From an uncultured Collinsella sp. (GTDB lineage Bacteria > Actinomycetota > Coriobacteriia > Coriobacteriales > Coriobacteriaceae), in contig UROM01000007.1 of the NCBI GenBank assembly GCA_900549455.1, forward strand, positions 1 to 35,968: a stretch of DNA of 35,968 nucleotides, written 5' to 3'. Below, in pieces: positions 1 through 8,383 of this stretch. The notes beneath the pieces are model-generated. The model saw only the letters and a program-made list of their open reading frames with translations, was not told the DNA's origin and did no database searches. The position numbers and the translations under genes are program-made. The number at the start of each line of letters is the position of its first letter. The first letter of the stretch is position 1.

Positions 1-46
1 AGATGCTCAGGAGTCTCGTGGGCTCGGAGATGTGTATAAGAGACAG
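1..46. other. Illumina/Nextera adapter remnant (non-biological)
   Basis: Bases 13-46 match the 34-base Nextera read-2 adapter and end in the 19-base transposon mosaic end AGATGTGTATAAGAGACAG. Bases 5-12 (GCTCAGGA) match the in-adapter form of Nextera i7 index N704, and bases 1-4 (AGAT) match the end of the P7 primer. The order P7 end, index, transposon end is exactly that of a library molecule, so this is untrimmed adapter assembled onto the contig edge. Genomic sequence starts at about base 47. Translated in the plus direction it gives the artefactual peptide GSEMCIRDR, often seen as contamination in protein databases. Confidence 0.98.
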
Positions 47-476
47 GAGTCGAGCCAACCGCGGTGCCACTCGTCGCCTGCGCCGTAGCGGCATTGGCGG
101 CCTGTGCACTCCAGCTTGCCGCTTGCGCCGCCTTGGCCGCAGCATCACTCGCCTGTGTTGCCGCCTCGGTAGCGCGCGCCGCCGCCTCATGGGTGCGAGC
201 ACGCTCTGCCGCCTCGGCCTCGCGCTGACGGGCGCGGTCCTCGTTCTCAAACTCGATATCGTCCTCAATCTCGTCGCTCGGATTGAGCAACTCGTCCAAG
301 CTCACGCCATAGAGTTTGGCGAGCGAGATCAGGTTCTCGGTATCGGGTGAGCTCTCCGCGCGCTCCCATTTACTGACCGCCTGGCGCGACAGCCCCAGCT
401 TTCGCGCCAGCCCTTCTTGGCTAAAGCCTTTGCTGCGGCGAAGGTCGGCGAGCCGCTGCGCAGTTTCTACATTCAT
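47..476 (-). CDS. XRE-family HTH regulator, C-terminus cut off by adapter
   Basis: About 143 residues can be read from the ATG at 476 with no stop before the adapter junction at 46/47. Residues 1-65 form a Cro/C1-type helix-turn-helix: residues near 19-38 read FSQEGLARKLGLSRQAVSKW, the classic XRE recognition region, followed by P-D-T-E-N-L-I-S-L-A-K-L-Y-G-V-S-L-D-E-L-L. After an acidic linker comes a low-complexity Ala-rich region (AAERARTHEAAARATEAA and onward), which could be a coiled coil or a linker. Many proteins of this design carry C-terminal membrane segments, but that part is missing here. The gene is divergent from the methyltransferase at 744. Its start lies just below AGGAGGAACC-like DNA (477-486), a good ribosome binding site on the minus strand. 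Its targets cannot be told from the sequence. Confidence 0.85.
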
Positions 477-743
477 GGTTCCTCCTATGTGATGCCAGCC
501 GTGCCGCCGGACCGTTTTTGTTCTTAAGGCGCCTTGCACAGTTAAAAATCTATCCGCCACCGCCAAAAGCATGCCACCTATTCTAGTGAGATTTTTGACA
601 ACCGGCGGTTGCGGGCACATATGAGCTGCGGAAATGTGTCTAAACAAAGCAATGACCCGCAGCTCGGTTGTCCCCGTTGCGGCGTTAACGGTAGTATGGT
701 CGTACTGTTTATTTCGCACCGCCAACGGAGGGAGTTCCGCGCC

Positions 744-1616
744 GTGAACCGCGATTTCGCCTCATCGCTCATCCAGCTCAACAACACGTTCTATCGCGAG
801 CACTCCGCCTCCTTCTCCGATACGCGCCAGGCCCCGTGGCCCGGCTGGGTGCGCACCATGGACATCGCGCTCGAACAGCTCGATGTCGCCACGATTGAGC
901 ATCCCGTCCGCGTCTTCGATCTCGCCTGCGGCAATATGCGATTCGAGAACTTTGCCGCCGGCGGCGCACTTGCCGCCAAGGGCGTCGACGGCGCAAACCC
1001 CTCGGCAGATGCCAGCTGCCCGTTTGAGTTTTACGGCGTCGACTCGTGCCAAGACCTGGCCATCGATGCACATGGCCACGCGCTGCGCATTTCCAACCTG
1101 CACTTCCAGGAGCTCGACGTGCTCGATGCCCTCATGAAACTCAATCCCGCCGAGGCGCCTGACGCGCTTTTCGACGCCCCGCTCGCCGACATCTCAGTCT
1201 GCTTTGGCTTTATGCACCACGTGCCGTCGTGCGAGTACCGCGTACGCGTGCTCGACGCCCTGGTGCGCCAGACGCGCCCAGGCGGCATCATCGCCATCAG
1301 CTTTTGGGAGTTTATGAACGACGAGCGCATGGCGCGCAAGGCCGTTCGAGCCGAGGCCCGCGCCGAGCTCACCCCGCCGTTTGAGGGTTACGATTCAGCG
1401 CAGTTTGAAGCCGGCGACCACCTCATTGGCTGGCAAAACGACCGCCACGCCTACCGCTATTGCCATCACTTTGACGATCAGCAGATTACCGACCTGGTGC
1501 GCGGCGTCCGCACGTTCTACAAGAGCGGCGAGGTCCCCGTACGCGAGCTTGAGCGCTTCCATGCCGACGGTCGCAGCGGAGAGCTCAACCGCTATGTAAT
1601 CCTCAAACGCCTGTAG
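744..1616 (+). CDS. Class I SAM-dependent methyltransferase, Trm9/ALKBH8-like
   Basis: 290 residues from the GTG at 744, chosen because a strong GGAGGGAG ribosome binding site lies at 727-734. The frame is open back to 609, but homology-like sequence begins only after 744. The N-terminus contains NNTFYREHSASFSDTR followed by PWPGW, the signature region of Trm9-type tRNA wobble-uridine methyltransferases. SAM-binding motif I follows (VFDLACGNMRF), then CFGFMHHVPS and a PGG turn (RPGGIIAISFWEF), and the end LNRYVILKRL is also typical of Trm9-like proteins. In eukaryotes Trm9 completes mcm5U on tRNA; the bacterial relatives are poorly characterised, so the substrate is an inference. The gene precedes a tRNA m7G methyltransferase-like gene on the same strand with a gap of about 118 bases. 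Confidence 0.8.
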   Translation: MNRDFASSLIQLNNTFYREHSASFSDTRQAPWPGWVRTMDIALEQLDVATIEHPVRVFDLACGNMRFENFAAGGALAAKGVDGANPSADASCPFEFYGVDSCQDLAIDAHGHALRISNLHFQELDVLDALMKLNPAEAPDALFDAPLADISVCFGFMHHVPSCEYRVRVLDALVRQTRPGGIIAISFWEFMNDERMARKAVRAEARAELTPPFEGYDSAQFEAGDHLIGWQNDRHAYRYCHHFDDQQITDLVRGVRTFYKSGEVPVRELERFHADGRSGELNRYVILKRL

Positions 1617-1734
1617 GCACCGACGACTCGCCACCGAGCCACACCGCATCTTTCGGGCAAACTATGCCCACCCTTTTTCAACCCATTGACGGAACGCGCG
1701 GCTATGCGTTCCATACTTATGACCAAGGAGCCTC

Positions 1735-2574
1735 ATGGGAGCCGTCCACGTTCGCACGCCTAAGAACTTTGTGCTCGAGGAGCGCCTGGAGCGCTACGCC
1801 GATGCGATTGAGACGAACCCCGAGGCTTATGCCGGAGATTGGCGCGAGGCTTGCGCGCCAGCTGGCAGCAAGCCCTTCGAACACCTTCACCTGGATCTTG
1901 GCTGTGGCAAGGGAACCTATCTGGTCGAGCGCGCCCACCGCGAGCCCGACACCCTCTTTATCGGCATGGACCAGGAGCCCATCTGCATCGCCTATGCCGC
2001 GCAGAAAATCTGCGAACAGGGGCTATCCAACGCACTCGTCCTGCCCCGAGGCGCCGCATCGCTGCCACAGCTGTTTGCCGCAGGCGAGCTCGATGCCATC
2101 ACCATTAACTTTCCCACGCCGCAGCCCAAGGCCAAGTACGCTAAAAAACGACTCGTCCATGTCGACCATCTGATGCTCTACCGCCCGCTCTTTTCAGCCG
2201 GCGCTACCGTCACGCTGCGCACCGATAGCAAGCCGTTGCGCGATTACGCCCTGGGACAGTTTGCCGCGGCCGGCTACGATACGCTTTGGGTAAGCGACGA
2301 CGTCCGCCGCAACCATCCCGAGCATCCCGAGACCGAGTACGAGCGCCGCACGCGCGAGATGGGTGCCGTCGTCTACGGCATTTGCGCCACTCCCGACACG
2401 CTGCCCAGCGATGAACAGCTCCAAGCGGGCCGCGTGCAGGAGCAAAGTCTTGCCTGCTACCTGCCCGAAAACCTCGATGAGCTCACCTATGTACCTCTGG
2501 GCATGGAAGAGGCCGTCGAGAACTTTAGAAACCGTGCCCGCAAAGGCAAGAAGCGCCTGCCGCAAGAGTCCTAG
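1735..2574 (+). CDS. trmB: tRNA (guanine-N7-)-methyltransferase-like protein, TrmB family
   Basis: 279 residues; the ATG at 1735 follows an AAGGAG site at 1725-1730. TrmB makes m7G46 in the tRNA variable loop using SAM. Visible family features: motif I LDLGCGKGTYL, acidic FIGMDQEP, the central INFP region, TDSKPLRDYAL, and the C-terminal TEYERRTREMG, which corresponds to the T-x-Y-E loop of TrmB. The normally almost invariant P-D-P-W-x-K signature reads PTPQPK here (INFPTPQPKAKYAKKRL). The Asp regarded as catalytically important and the Trp are therefore replaced, while the following basic KKRL is kept. The protein is also longer than usual (about 210-240 residues). Family membership is clear; retention of m7G46 activity is uncertain. 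Confidence 0.85.
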   Translation: MGAVHVRTPKNFVLEERLERYADAIETNPEAYAGDWREACAPAGSKPFEHLHLDLGCGKGTYLVERAHREPDTLFIGMDQEPICIAYAAQKICEQGLSNALVLPRGAASLPQLFAAGELDAITINFPTPQPKAKYAKKRLVHVDHLMLYRPLFSAGATVTLRTDSKPLRDYALGQFAAAGYDTLWVSDDVRRNHPEHPETEYERRTREMGAVVYGICATPDTLPSDEQLQAGRVQEQSLACYLPENLDELTYVPLGMEEAVENFRNRARKGKKRLPQES

Positions 2575-2640
2575 GGGCTTCTGATGGTCGCGGCGTCGGC
2601 AAACAAGCGCAAATAGGCGTCAGCGAACGGCCCTCACACC

Positions 2641-2761
2641 TAAGTGAGTAGACTTTTTTGCAATAACCAAGCACAACCCGCATAGCAAATAATAAAACCG
2701 CAGGTAGAGCCCTTGCACAAAAGCCACGTGCTCGCGATATCGCAAAAAGTCTACTCACTTA
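2641..2761. repeat. Dispersed element with inverted ends, copy 1 (121 bp)
   Basis: Terminal inverted repeats TAAGTGAGTAGACTTTTT (2641-2658) and its complement (2744-2761) enclose about 85 bases. The interior shares GCAGGTA (2700-2706) with the copies at 16202 and 17623, at the same offset of 59 bases from the left end. This is the most diverged copy. It lies 66 bases after the trmB-like stop and about 120 bases before the helicase start, in otherwise empty DNA. The rest of the 2575-2883 gap shows no gene or convincing terminator. Confidence 0.9.
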
Positions 2762-2883
2762 GCCAGCGACTACACTAAACGGCTGGGCAGAACGCCCATT
2801 TCCTGCATTTTCTTGCCTGCGAACGCATCGATGCGACGCTACGCCATAATAGTTGGCGGACAATCGCGAGAGAAAGCAAACAC

Positions 2884-5565
2884 ATGGCACAGACCACGAC
2901 AGATACCGCCGCCAGCACCGTCTCCGGCGCCGGCGCTGCCAGCTCATTTTCGGGCGGCACGGGAACCGAGGCAGAGTTCGGTTCGCTCGGTGCGCTCTCC
3001 CCCACCTGGTGGGAGCCCGAGGACGGCAGTGAGCCCGAACCGTGGCTCACGCCCGACCAGGCCTTCGAACGCTTCTTTGAATGGACGAGCGACCGCGGCA
3101 TTGAGCTATGGGATCACCAAGAAGAGGCCCTCATGGACCTGGCAGCCGGCAATCACGTCATTTTGGGCACACCGACCGGATCGGGTAAATCGCTCGTCGC
3201 GCTGGGCATGCTCTTTATGGGCATGGCGCAGGGCAAGCGCTGCTATTACACGGCCCCCATCAAGGCCCTGGTCAGCGAAAAGTTCTTCGACCTGGTGCAG
3301 GTCCTCGGCCGCGATAACGTCGGTATGATCACCGGCGATACGCATATCAACACCAAGGCGCCCGTCATCTGCTGCACGGCCGAAATCCTTGCTAACGATG
3401 CGCTACGCGAGGGCGAGGACGCCGATGTGGGCTGCGTGGCCATGGACGAGTTCCATTACTTTGCCGACCCCGACCGCGGCTGGGCTTGGCAGGTGCCGCT
3501 GCTCACCCTGCCCCATGCGCAGTTTATGCTCATGAGCGCCACACTTGGCGATGTCACTGCAATCGCCGCCTCTCTCGAAGAGCACACCGGCGCTGCTTGC
3601 GACCTGGTTGTCGACGCCCCGCGCCCCGTGCCCCTGAGCTATGACTACGTGACGACCTCGCTCGAGGGCACCGTCGAGCTCGCCATGCGCCGCGGAGAGG
3701 CCCCACTCTACATCGTGCACTTTAGTCAGGACGCCGCGCTTGCCACGGCACAGTCGCTTGCCAACTTTGGCATCGCTAGCAAGGAGCAGCGCGAGGCCAT
3801 TAAGGAAGCTGCCAAAGGCACGAGTTTCTCCACCGCCTTCGGCAAGATTCTCAAGCGCCTGCTCGGCTGCGGCGTCGGCGTGCACCATGCTGGCATGTTG
3901 CCGCGCTATCGCCTGCTGGTCGAGCGCTTGGCGCAGCAGGGTCTGCTGCCCGTCATCTGCGGTACCGATACACTCGGCGTCGGCATCAACGTACCCATCC
4001 ACACCGTGGTGCTCACCGCGCTCACCAAGTTCGACGGCTACAAGATGCGTCGTCTGCGCGCCCGCGAGTTCCATCAGATTGCCGGTCGCGCCGGCCGCTC
4101 GGGCTTCGATACCGAGGGCATGGTGATTGCCGAGGCACCCGAGCACGAGATCGAGAATGCCAAGCTTATGGCCAAGGCGGGCGACGACCCCAAAAAACTC
4201 CGTAAGATTAAAAAGAAAAAGGCCCCCGAGGGCTTTGTCACCTGGAACAAGCAGACCTTCGAGCGTCTGATCGAGACGCAACCCGAGACGCTCAAGCCGC
4301 GCCTGCGCATCACGCACTCCATGGTGATCAGCGTGGTCGAGCAGGGCGGCGATGCCCGAGCCCGCGTACACGACCTCATCGAGACGAGCCTGCAGACTCC
4401 CGAGGAAAAGGCTAAGCTCGAGGTTCGCGCCGACGAGATCTTCGCCACGCTCATCGATTCCGGCGTCGTCGTTCGCACCGAGGTGCCGCCCGCGCCCGAC
4501 GCCCCGACTGATGCCGCACCAGACATCGACTATGCGCTGACGGTCGATCTGCCCGAGGACTTCGCACTCGATCAGCCGCTCTCGCCGTTCTTGCTTGCTG
4601 CGCTGGAGCTGCTCGATCCCGAGAGCGAGACCTATACCATGGACCTGATCTCAATGGTCGAGGCAACGCTCGAGGATCCCAAACAGGTGCTGCGCGCACA
4701 GGAGCGAGCCGCACGCGATCGCGCTATGGCCGAGATGAAGGCCGACGGCATCGAGTATGAGGAGCGCTTGGAGCGCATTCAGGACGTCACGTACGAAAAG
4801 CCGCTCGAGGATTTGCTCGATGCCGCTTTTGACAAGTACTGCCAGGAAGTACCGTGGGCAAACGACTACCAGCTCTCTCCCAAGAGCGTCCTGCGCGATA
4901 TGCTGGAGAGCGCGAGCGATTTTAAGGGCTACATTCAAAAGCTCGGCATCGCCCGCTCCGAGGGCATTTTACTGCGCTACCTGGCAGAGGCCTACCGTTC
5001 ACTCGACCGTACCGTGCCCATCGAGAAGCGCGACGAGCGCCTGCGCGACATTATCTCGTGGCTGGGCTTTGTGGTGCGCTCGGTGGACTCGAGCCTGGTG
5101 GACGAGTGGGAGAACGCCGGCAACCCGGCAGCCCTCGATGCTGCGCCGCCGCAGGGCATCGACGAGGTCGTGGCGGACCGTCGCGGCTGCACGCTGTTGG
5201 TGCGCAACGCGCTCTTCCGTCGCGTGACCCTTGCCGCCCGCGAGCACGTTCGCGACCTGGGCGAACTCGACGACGACTGGGGCATGAGCGAGATCCGCTG
5301 GCAAAAAGCACTCGACGCTTACCACGAGCAGCACGAGGAAATCCTCACCGACGGAGATGCTCGCAGCGCCGCGATGTTTTCCATCGACGAGTCCGACGAG
5401 AAGACCGCGCACGTATGGCACGTGCACCAGATCTTTGCCGACGAGGATGGCGACCACGACTTTGGCATTATGGGCGATGTCGATCTGGACGCCACACAAG
5501 ACGGTGGCGAGGTCATTTTCAAAAACTACCGCGTGGGCTTTATCGAGAACTTGCTCGAGGACTAG
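2884..5565 (+). CDS. DEAD/DEAH-box RNA helicase, Ski2-like with DUF3516
   Basis: 893 residues. The first 60 residues are Ala/Ser/Thr/Glu-rich and probably disordered. The helicase core follows: Q-motif region WDHQEEALMDL, Walker A GTPTGSGKS, motif Ia YYTAPIKALVSEKF, motif II as DEFH, motif III LMSATLGD, then motif IV-VI regions GVGVHHAGMLPRYR, CGTDTLGVGINVP and HQIAGRAGRSG. Motif VI and the VGVHHAGMLPRYR segment place it with the Ski2/Mtr4-like group. The roughly 450-residue C-terminal part resembles DUF3516, found fused to such helicases in Actinobacteria. A role in RNA unwinding or turnover is an inference from the family. The ribosome site before the ATG is weak (GAGAGAAAG). Transcription likely ends at the hairpin at 5588. 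Confidence 0.92.
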   Translation: MAQTTTDTAASTVSGAGAASSFSGGTGTEAEFGSLGALSPTWWEPEDGSEPEPWLTPDQAFERFFEWTSDRGIELWDHQEEALMDLAAGNHVILGTPTGSGKSLVALGMLFMGMAQGKRCYYTAPIKALVSEKFFDLVQVLGRDNVGMITGDTHINTKAPVICCTAEILANDALREGEDADVGCVAMDEFHYFADPDRGWAWQVPLLTLPHAQFMLMSATLGDVTAIAASLEEHTGAACDLVVDAPRPVPLSYDYVTTSLEGTVELAMRRGEAPLYIVHFSQDAALATAQSLANFGIASKEQREAIKEAAKGTSFSTAFGKILKRLLGCGVGVHHAGMLPRYRLLVERLAQQGLLPVICGTDTLGVGINVPIHTVVLTALTKFDGYKMRRLRAREFHQIAGRAGRSGFDTEGMVIAEAPEHEIENAKLMAKAGDDPKKLRKIKKKKAPEGFVTWNKQTFERLIETQPETLKPRLRITHSMVISVVEQGGDARARVHDLIETSLQTPEEKAKLEVRADEIFATLIDSGVVVRTEVPPAPDAPTDAAPDIDYALTVDLPEDFALDQPLSPFLLAALELLDPESETYTMDLISMVEATLEDPKQVLRAQERAARDRAMAEMKADGIEYEERLERIQDVTYEKPLEDLLDAAFDKYCQEVPWANDYQLSPKSVLRDMLESASDFKGYIQKLGIARSEGILLRYLAEAYRSLDRTVPIEKRDERLRDIISWLGFVVRSVDSSLVDEWENAGNPAALDAAPPQGIDEVVADRRGCTLLVRNALFRRVTLAAREHVRDLGELDDDWGMSEIRWQKALDAYHEQHEEILTDGDARSAAMFSIDESDEKTAHVWHVHQIFADEDGDHDFGIMGDVDLDATQDGGEVIFKNYRVGFIENLLED

Positions 5566-5587
5566 CCGAACATACTGGAACGAAACG

Positions 5588-5627
5588 AAGCGGGGCCGCT
5601 GGCAACATCGCTAGCGGCCCCGCTTTT
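5588..5627 (+). terminator. Intrinsic terminator after helicase gene
   Basis: AAGCGGGGCCGCT (5588-5600) pairs with AGCGGCCCCGCTT (5613-5625) across a 12-base loop, followed by TTTT. It sits 22 bases past the helicase stop and just before the stop of the convergent DUF2130 gene, so it may serve both directions. Confidence 0.9.
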
Positions 5628-5644
5628 GCACTATACGTTATGCC

Positions 5645-7402
5645 TTACTCGGCATCCTCGACCTCATACGAATCCGCCTCGGCCGGCTCATCGTTTGTCT
5701 CTGACGCAGCCCCACGCGCCTCGTCAAACGCCGCCTTCATGGTCTTGTTGCCCCACGTGAGCTTGCGAATGGTAAGATCGTCGGCCTTCTTGTTGGCTAG
5801 GCGCAGATTGTTCTCGGAGGACAGCAACGCCTCCTTGGTTTTCTGCAGATGGCTAATCGTCTTGTCGATCTCATCGATTGCCGTTTGGAACTTGCGGCTC
5901 GCGATCTCGTAGTTGCGGCCGAAATCGTTCTTGAACTTCTCCATCTTGGCTTCGAAGTTCGTGACGTCGATATTCTGCTGTTTGTACTCCGCCAGCTCCT
6001 GCTTATAGCGCAACGAACCCATGGCAGCGTTGCGAAGGAGCGTGATCATGGGAATGAAAAACTGCGGACGGATCACGTACATCTTCTCGTAGCGATAGCT
6101 CACGTCGACTATCCCTGCGTTATAGAGCTCGCTCTCGGGCTCGAGCAGCGTGCAGAGCACCGCGTACTCACAGCCTTTCTGGCGACGATCGTGATCGATT
6201 TTCTTAAAGAAGTCCTCGTTTTTATGCTTGGTCGCGGTCTCGTCGTTCTCGTTTTTCATCTCGAACATAATCGAAATGACCTCGTTACCGCTCGCGTCGC
6301 GCTCGCGGAAGATAAAGTCGCCCTTGGTACCCTCGGACGCATCGTTATCTTTCTCGAAGTACGCGTTGGGAAACGCCGTCATGCGCAGACGGTTGAACTC
6401 GGTCTCGCAGTGCTGCTCGAGCGACTCGCCCACCATCTTGGTGGACAGACGGACCTTCATGTCCTTAAGGCGCTCAATCTCTTCATCCTTGTAGCGAATC
6501 AGGTCATCGCTCGCGCGCTTGGCCTGCGCAAGCTCCAGCTCGTGTGCCGCCTTGGCTTGCTCCTCGCGAGAATCGCGCACCGCCAGCTCGCTCGTCAGCT
6601 TGGCACGTGCCTCATCGCGCTCTCGCTCCGCCGCGGCGACCGCCTCTGACAGGTTCATTTTTGCCATCAGTTCCTGCTCGCGCAACTGGGCACGCAGCCC
6701 CTCGGCCTCTTGCTCGGACTGAGCCTTTGCGGCGGAAAACTTCTCTTGCACCTTCGCGCGATAGTCAGTAAGCGCGCGCTCGGCCTCGCTGCGAGCGGCA
6801 TCGAGCTCACGCTGCGACTCGGCCGCGGCTGCGGCGAGCGCCATCTCCTGGGCCTTGTCCGCCGCGGAGAGCTTTGCCTGCAATTCGGCAATCTGCGCAT
6901 CGCGTGCGGCCAAATCGTTTTGAGCGGCATTGCGCGCCGCCGACTCGACAAGCTTGGCTTCGTCATCCTTGCGCCCCAGCTGCGCACGCAAATTGTCGAT
7001 CTCGCGCTGAAGCTCGGCATTCTCCTTTTGAGCGTCGGCACGGGCCTCAACCGCCGCGCGCTGGCTTGCACTCTCGCGCTCTGCGGCAGCGCCCTCGAGC
7101 TTAGCGCGCAGCTCGGCAAGCTCAGCATCGCGCTTGGCAACCTCTTGCGCCAGTTTCTGATCCGCAGTGTTCTTCTGCTCGACAAGCTGGGCATTGCGCT
7201 GAGACTCTGCCTGTTGCAAGGCAGCCGTCGAACGCGAGCGCTCAAGCTCCAGCGCCTGCTCGCCCTCGCGTTGGACTGCCTTCACACGCTCATCCAGGTC
7301 GCGCGAAAACTCGGCATCGCGCACCTGCTTGACGATATCCGCATAGCCGGATGCATCGACCTTAAAAACTTCGCCGCAATGCGGGCACTTGATCTCGTTC
7401 AT
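5645..7402 (-). CDS. DUF2130 domain protein with long coiled coil
   Basis: 585 residues; ATG at 7402 behind a GAGGAG site. It opens with a zinc-ribbon-like knuckle (IKCPHCGEVFKVD). About residues 25-320 are an Ala/Glu/Gln/Arg-rich coiled coil. A conserved globular C-terminal domain of DUF2130 type follows, with FNRLRMTAFPNAYFEKDND, GTKGDFIFRERD, IMFEMKNEND, ATKHKNEDFFKKIDHDRR, EYAVLCTLLEPESE and YVIRPQFFIPMITLLR. The D-F-I-F...E-M-K-N-E pattern resembles the acidic core of restriction-endonuclease-like folds, which is only a suggestion. The cellular role of this family is not established. The gene is monocistronic, and its stop lies next to the shared terminator at 5588-5627. Confidence 0.88.
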   Translation of the reverse strand: MNEIKCPHCGEVFKVDASGYADIVKQVRDAEFSRDLDERVKAVQREGEQALELERSRSTAALQQAESQRNAQLVEQKNTADQKLAQEVAKRDAELAELRAKLEGAAAERESASQRAAVEARADAQKENAELQREIDNLRAQLGRKDDEAKLVESAARNAAQNDLAARDAQIAELQAKLSAADKAQEMALAAAAAESQRELDAARSEAERALTDYRAKVQEKFSAAKAQSEQEAEGLRAQLREQELMAKMNLSEAVAAAERERDEARAKLTSELAVRDSREEQAKAAHELELAQAKRASDDLIRYKDEEIERLKDMKVRLSTKMVGESLEQHCETEFNRLRMTAFPNAYFEKDNDASEGTKGDFIFRERDASGNEVISIMFEMKNENDETATKHKNEDFFKKIDHDRRQKGCEYAVLCTLLEPESELYNAGIVDVSYRYEKMYVIRPQFFIPMITLLRNAAMGSLRYKQELAEYKQQNIDVTNFEAKMEKFKNDFGRNYEIASRKFQTAIDEIDKTISHLQKTKEALLSSENNLRLANKKADDLTIRKLTWGNKTMKAAFDEARGAASETNDEPAEADSYEVEDAE

Positions 7403-7460
7403 AGCAGCTCCTCGATGGACGCAAATATCAACCGGCTACACTCTACCGCGCCGCGCGGAC

Positions 7461-7495
7461 AAAAAAGGCGCCGCCGCCATAATGGCAACGGCGCC
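7461..7495 (-). terminator. Intrinsic terminator of the PTS/deacetylase operon
   Basis: Read on the minus strand, GGCGCCGTTGCC (7495-7484) pairs with GGCGGCGGCGCC (7478-7467) around ATTAT and is followed by six T (7466-7461). It lies about 45 bases after the deacetylase stop. Confidence 0.93.
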
Positions 7496-7540
7496 AGAGC
7501 CACCACAAAGGTGCCTGTTCCCTTGTAGTGGTTTGGGTCT

Positions 7541-8305
7541 TTACAGGTCGCGGTAGTCGATCAGGCGAAGATCGGGTTGAGACTCGAGCCAAGCGCGCAG
7601 CTCAGGATCGGTCAACGCATCGACTTCCTTGGCACGATCGACCGTAAGCGAGCTGTTCTCAAGGATAAAACGATCGAGATAGCCCGGGTGACACACAAAG
7701 ACGACCGTCTCGCCGTCGGACATCTCGCGAACTGTCTGCATGATTGCCTCTTTGGGCTCGTAGCCCGGTTCCATCGAGCGCATCACCATGCGCAGGTCGG
7801 TATCTCCGCAACGCACCACCGCCGTCGGGTCGAAGCTTGCCTTTTGCTCCTTAAGGCCCAGCTCCTGAGCAACCGTCGAGATCGCTCGGTTAAGATTTTT
7901 GCTCATGACGGCATGGGCCTCAAAGTAATCGGGCTCGCGGCCCACAATCTCGACAAGGCGGTCGTGCTGCGCACGAATCTCGATGCAGGCCTCGTCGAAG
8001 TCTATCAGCTCCTCGCCGCGCTTAAAATGCTCGCGGAAGGTACGGCTGCTATGGAACTCGCCGTTCTCGTTGAGCATGCTCGGGATGAGCGCCGGGTCGG
8101 CACACGGCTTACCCAGGCACACGTTAGTATGCTGGCCCACCGCAATGCCGGCATCCGCCACGAGCGACCACCCACGCTCGGCCTCGGGCATATTTGGCAT
8201 AAGGCCCGCTGAGCGCACCAAGCCCTCGTTGACGCTACGGGCGATCCCCAAGTCAACGGCGTACGAATAACCAAGATCATCGGCACGAATAAGCAATTGC
8301 TTCAC
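7541..8305 (-). CDS. YdjC/ChbG-family carbohydrate deacetylase
   Basis: 254 residues, GTG start at 8305 with GGAG five bases upstream. The YdjC/ChbG fold removes acetyl groups from N-acetylated sugars, e.g. chitobiose or chitobiose-6-phosphate, using a metal bound by Asp and His. Visible motifs: N-terminal LLIRADDLGYS (metal Asp pair), VGQHTNVCLGKP (His), YFEAHAVMSKNL (His) and a C-terminal VVFVCHPGYLD (His). The length fits the family (about 250). It is the last gene after a BglG antiterminator and a PTS permease. The likely job is therefore deacetylation of the sugar or sugar phosphate brought in by that permease. The exact sugar is not visible. Confidence 0.88.
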   Translation of the reverse strand: MKQLLIRADDLGYSYAVDLGIARSVNEGLVRSAGLMPNMPEAERGWSLVADAGIAVGQHTNVCLGKPCADPALIPSMLNENGEFHSSRTFREHFKRGEELIDFDEACIEIRAQHDRLVEIVGREPDYFEAHAVMSKNLNRAISTVAQELGLKEQKASFDPTAVVRCGDTDLRMVMRSMEPGYEPKEAIMQTVREMSDGETVVFVCHPGYLDRFILENSSLTVDRAKEVDALTDPELRAWLESQPDLRLIDYRDL

Positions 8306-8327
8306 AACGACTCCAATCTATGGAAAC

Positions 8328-8354
8328 GGGCACTTGGAGTGTAGCCAAGTGCCC
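8328..8354 (-). promoter_or_regulatory. Intercistronic hairpin between PTS and deacetylase genes
   Basis: A perfect 10-bp stem, GGGCACTTGG (8328-8337) with CCAAGTGCCC (8345-8354), and a 7-base loop. No T-run follows on the minus strand, so it is more likely an mRNA-processing or stabilising hairpin than a terminator. Confidence 0.6.
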
Positions 8355-8383
8355 CAGGTAATTATCCTACCTAAACAGATGTC

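Noticed and set aside
3..350. Plus-strand open frame starting in the first bases (MLRSLVGSEMCIRDR...)
   Set aside because: Its start is made of sequencing adapter and the rest is the antisense of the truncated XRE gene.
609..743. N-terminal extension of the Trm9-like gene
   Set aside because: The frame is open, but the strong ribosome site at 727-734 and the family N-terminus place the start at 744.
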